13,365 nucleotides of DNA from Synergistaceae bacterium (GTDB taxonomy: Bacteria > Synergistota > Synergistia > Synergistales > Synergistaceae). This document shows positions 12,671 through 13,365 of the stretch, piece by piece. Positions within the stretch are counted from its first letter, which is position 1. Each line of letters begins with the position of its first letter. Position numbers and translations under genes: made by a program. Below the pieces are notes generated by a model. The model was not told where the DNA came from, searched no databases, and saw only the letters and a program-made list of their open reading frames with translations. The DNA is taken from the NCBI GenBank assembly GCA_030539135.1, contig JAUNSQ010000019.1, positions 1 to 13,365 on the forward strand, in the 5' to 3' direction.

Positions 12671-13365
12671 ATGGGCGAGATGTCTGAATCAGCGTCGTTT
12701 GGAGCGCGGCTCCTCGACGAGGCTGATAATTTTAAAGATGAAATGCGCGATTGGCGGAGAGAATTCCACCAATACCCCGAGCTTGCCTTTGAAGAAAACG
12801 TTACCGCCGCGAAGATCGCCGACATCCTCGGATCCATCGAGGGCGTAAAGGTCATAACCGGATTTAAAATACCGACCTGTGTCATCGCCGTCATCGGAGA
12901 GGACAAGCCAGGCCCAGCGCTTCTTCTGCGCGCCAGTATGGACGCGCTCGCGGTCGATGAGGAGACGAACCTTCCTTTCTCGTCATGTATGCCGGGGGTC
13001 ATGCACGTCTGCGGCCATGACGCCCACATGGCGTCGATGCTCGGCGCGGCTAGGCTGCTTGCCGAACACCGCGATATGCTCAAGCATAAGGTCGTCCTGC
13101 TCTTCCAGCCTGCCGCGGAGGGCAAGGGCGGAGCAAGGCTCCTCGTCGAGGCGAAGCTGCTTGAGAAGTTCGGCGTAGGGCACTGTATAGGCGTCCATTG
13201 GTGGCCGGAGCTCCCGTATGGAGAGCTCTACCTGCGCAAGGGCGTTATGACGGCGCTTTCAGACCGCATACATATCGACATCAGAGGTGTGGCTGGACAT
13301 GCCGCGGCTCCGCACATGACCGTAGACCCCGTTACTATAGCCGCACATACTATCATCGCCGTACA
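12671..13365 (+). CDS. M20-family amidohydrolase/peptidase, N-terminal part (runs off the window)
   Basis: The visible 231 codons cover the first half of an M20D-type metal-dependent amidohydrolase, a family that splits N-acyl amino acids and related amides. Landmarks are WRREFHQYPELAFEE, SMDALAVDEE (Asp91), MHVCGHDAHM with metal ligands Cys114 and His116, FQPAAEGKGGA at 145-155 with Glu150, and GVHWWPELPYG (His176). The inserted dimerisation domain begins at about residue 190 (IDIRGVAGHAAAPH). In typical members FQPAEE has two glutamates, the first the catalytic base and the second a metal ligand; here the first is Ala149. The start ATG at 12671 has AGGAAG (12658-12663) seven bases upstream; an earlier in-frame ATG at 12635 has none and would add an unrelated extension. 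Confidence 0.88.
   Translation, partial: MGEMSESASFGARLLDEADNFKDEMRDWRREFHQYPELAFEENVTAAKIADILGSIEGVKVITGFKIPTCVIAVIGEDKPGPALLLRASMDALAVDEETNLPFSSCMPGVMHVCGHDAHMASMLGAARLLAEHRDMLKHKVVLLFQPAAEGKGGARLLVEAKLLEKFGVGHCIGVHWWPELPYGELYLRKGVMTALSDRIHIDIRGVAGHAAAPHMTVDPVTIAAHTIIAV

Overview
The window looks like chromosome from an anaerobic diderm bacterium with a GC-rich genome. The gene mix fits a member of the Synergistota: exported redox proteins, a periplasmic-binding hybrid kinase, an M20 amidohydrolase and a RarD-type permease. That placement is an inference from gene content and composition; no rRNA or marker gene is present. Bases about 430-2160 are clearly more AT-rich than the rest and look horizontally acquired.

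Layout. At 1-167 (minus) is the signal-peptide end of an exported protein cut by the window edge, with two hairpins just before its ribosome binding site. Bases 437-500 form a short near-perfect palindrome. From about 524 to 2256 lie two broken C-terminal target-recognition halves of type IIG restriction-methyltransferase genes (TaqI/Eco57I type), facing each other. A strong minus-strand terminator follows at 2269-2296.

The core, 2344-7387, is seven minus-strand genes read right to left: an exported tandem carboxymuconolactone-decarboxylase-fold protein, an exported formylglycine-generating-enzyme-like protein, an exported flavodoxin, an ECF S-component fused to DUF1893, a DUF4405 cytochrome-b-like membrane protein, a second exported flavodoxin, and an AdhR-like MerR regulator. 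Two promoters with MerR architecture (TTGACT, 19-base spacer, palindrome in the spacer) serve it. One lies ahead of the first gene. The other lies inside the end of the DUF4405 gene and drives the second flavodoxin plus the regulator. A third promoter of the same design lies ahead of the neighbouring metallophosphoesterase gene (7542-8672, minus). The likely reading is one regulator, with a cysteine at the sensor position of AdhR (Cys52), controlling an envelope redox programme. Four proteins are predicted soluble and exported, one is a membrane electron carrier candidate and one is a membrane transporter component. The substrate cannot be told from sequence.

To the right is a divergent BvgS-type hybrid histidine kinase (8968-11526, plus) with its own promoter and a terminator hairpin at 11553-11599. 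It is followed by a convergent RarD-like permease (11610-12491, minus) and the first 231 codons of an M20-family amidohydrolase (from 12671, plus) that runs off the window.
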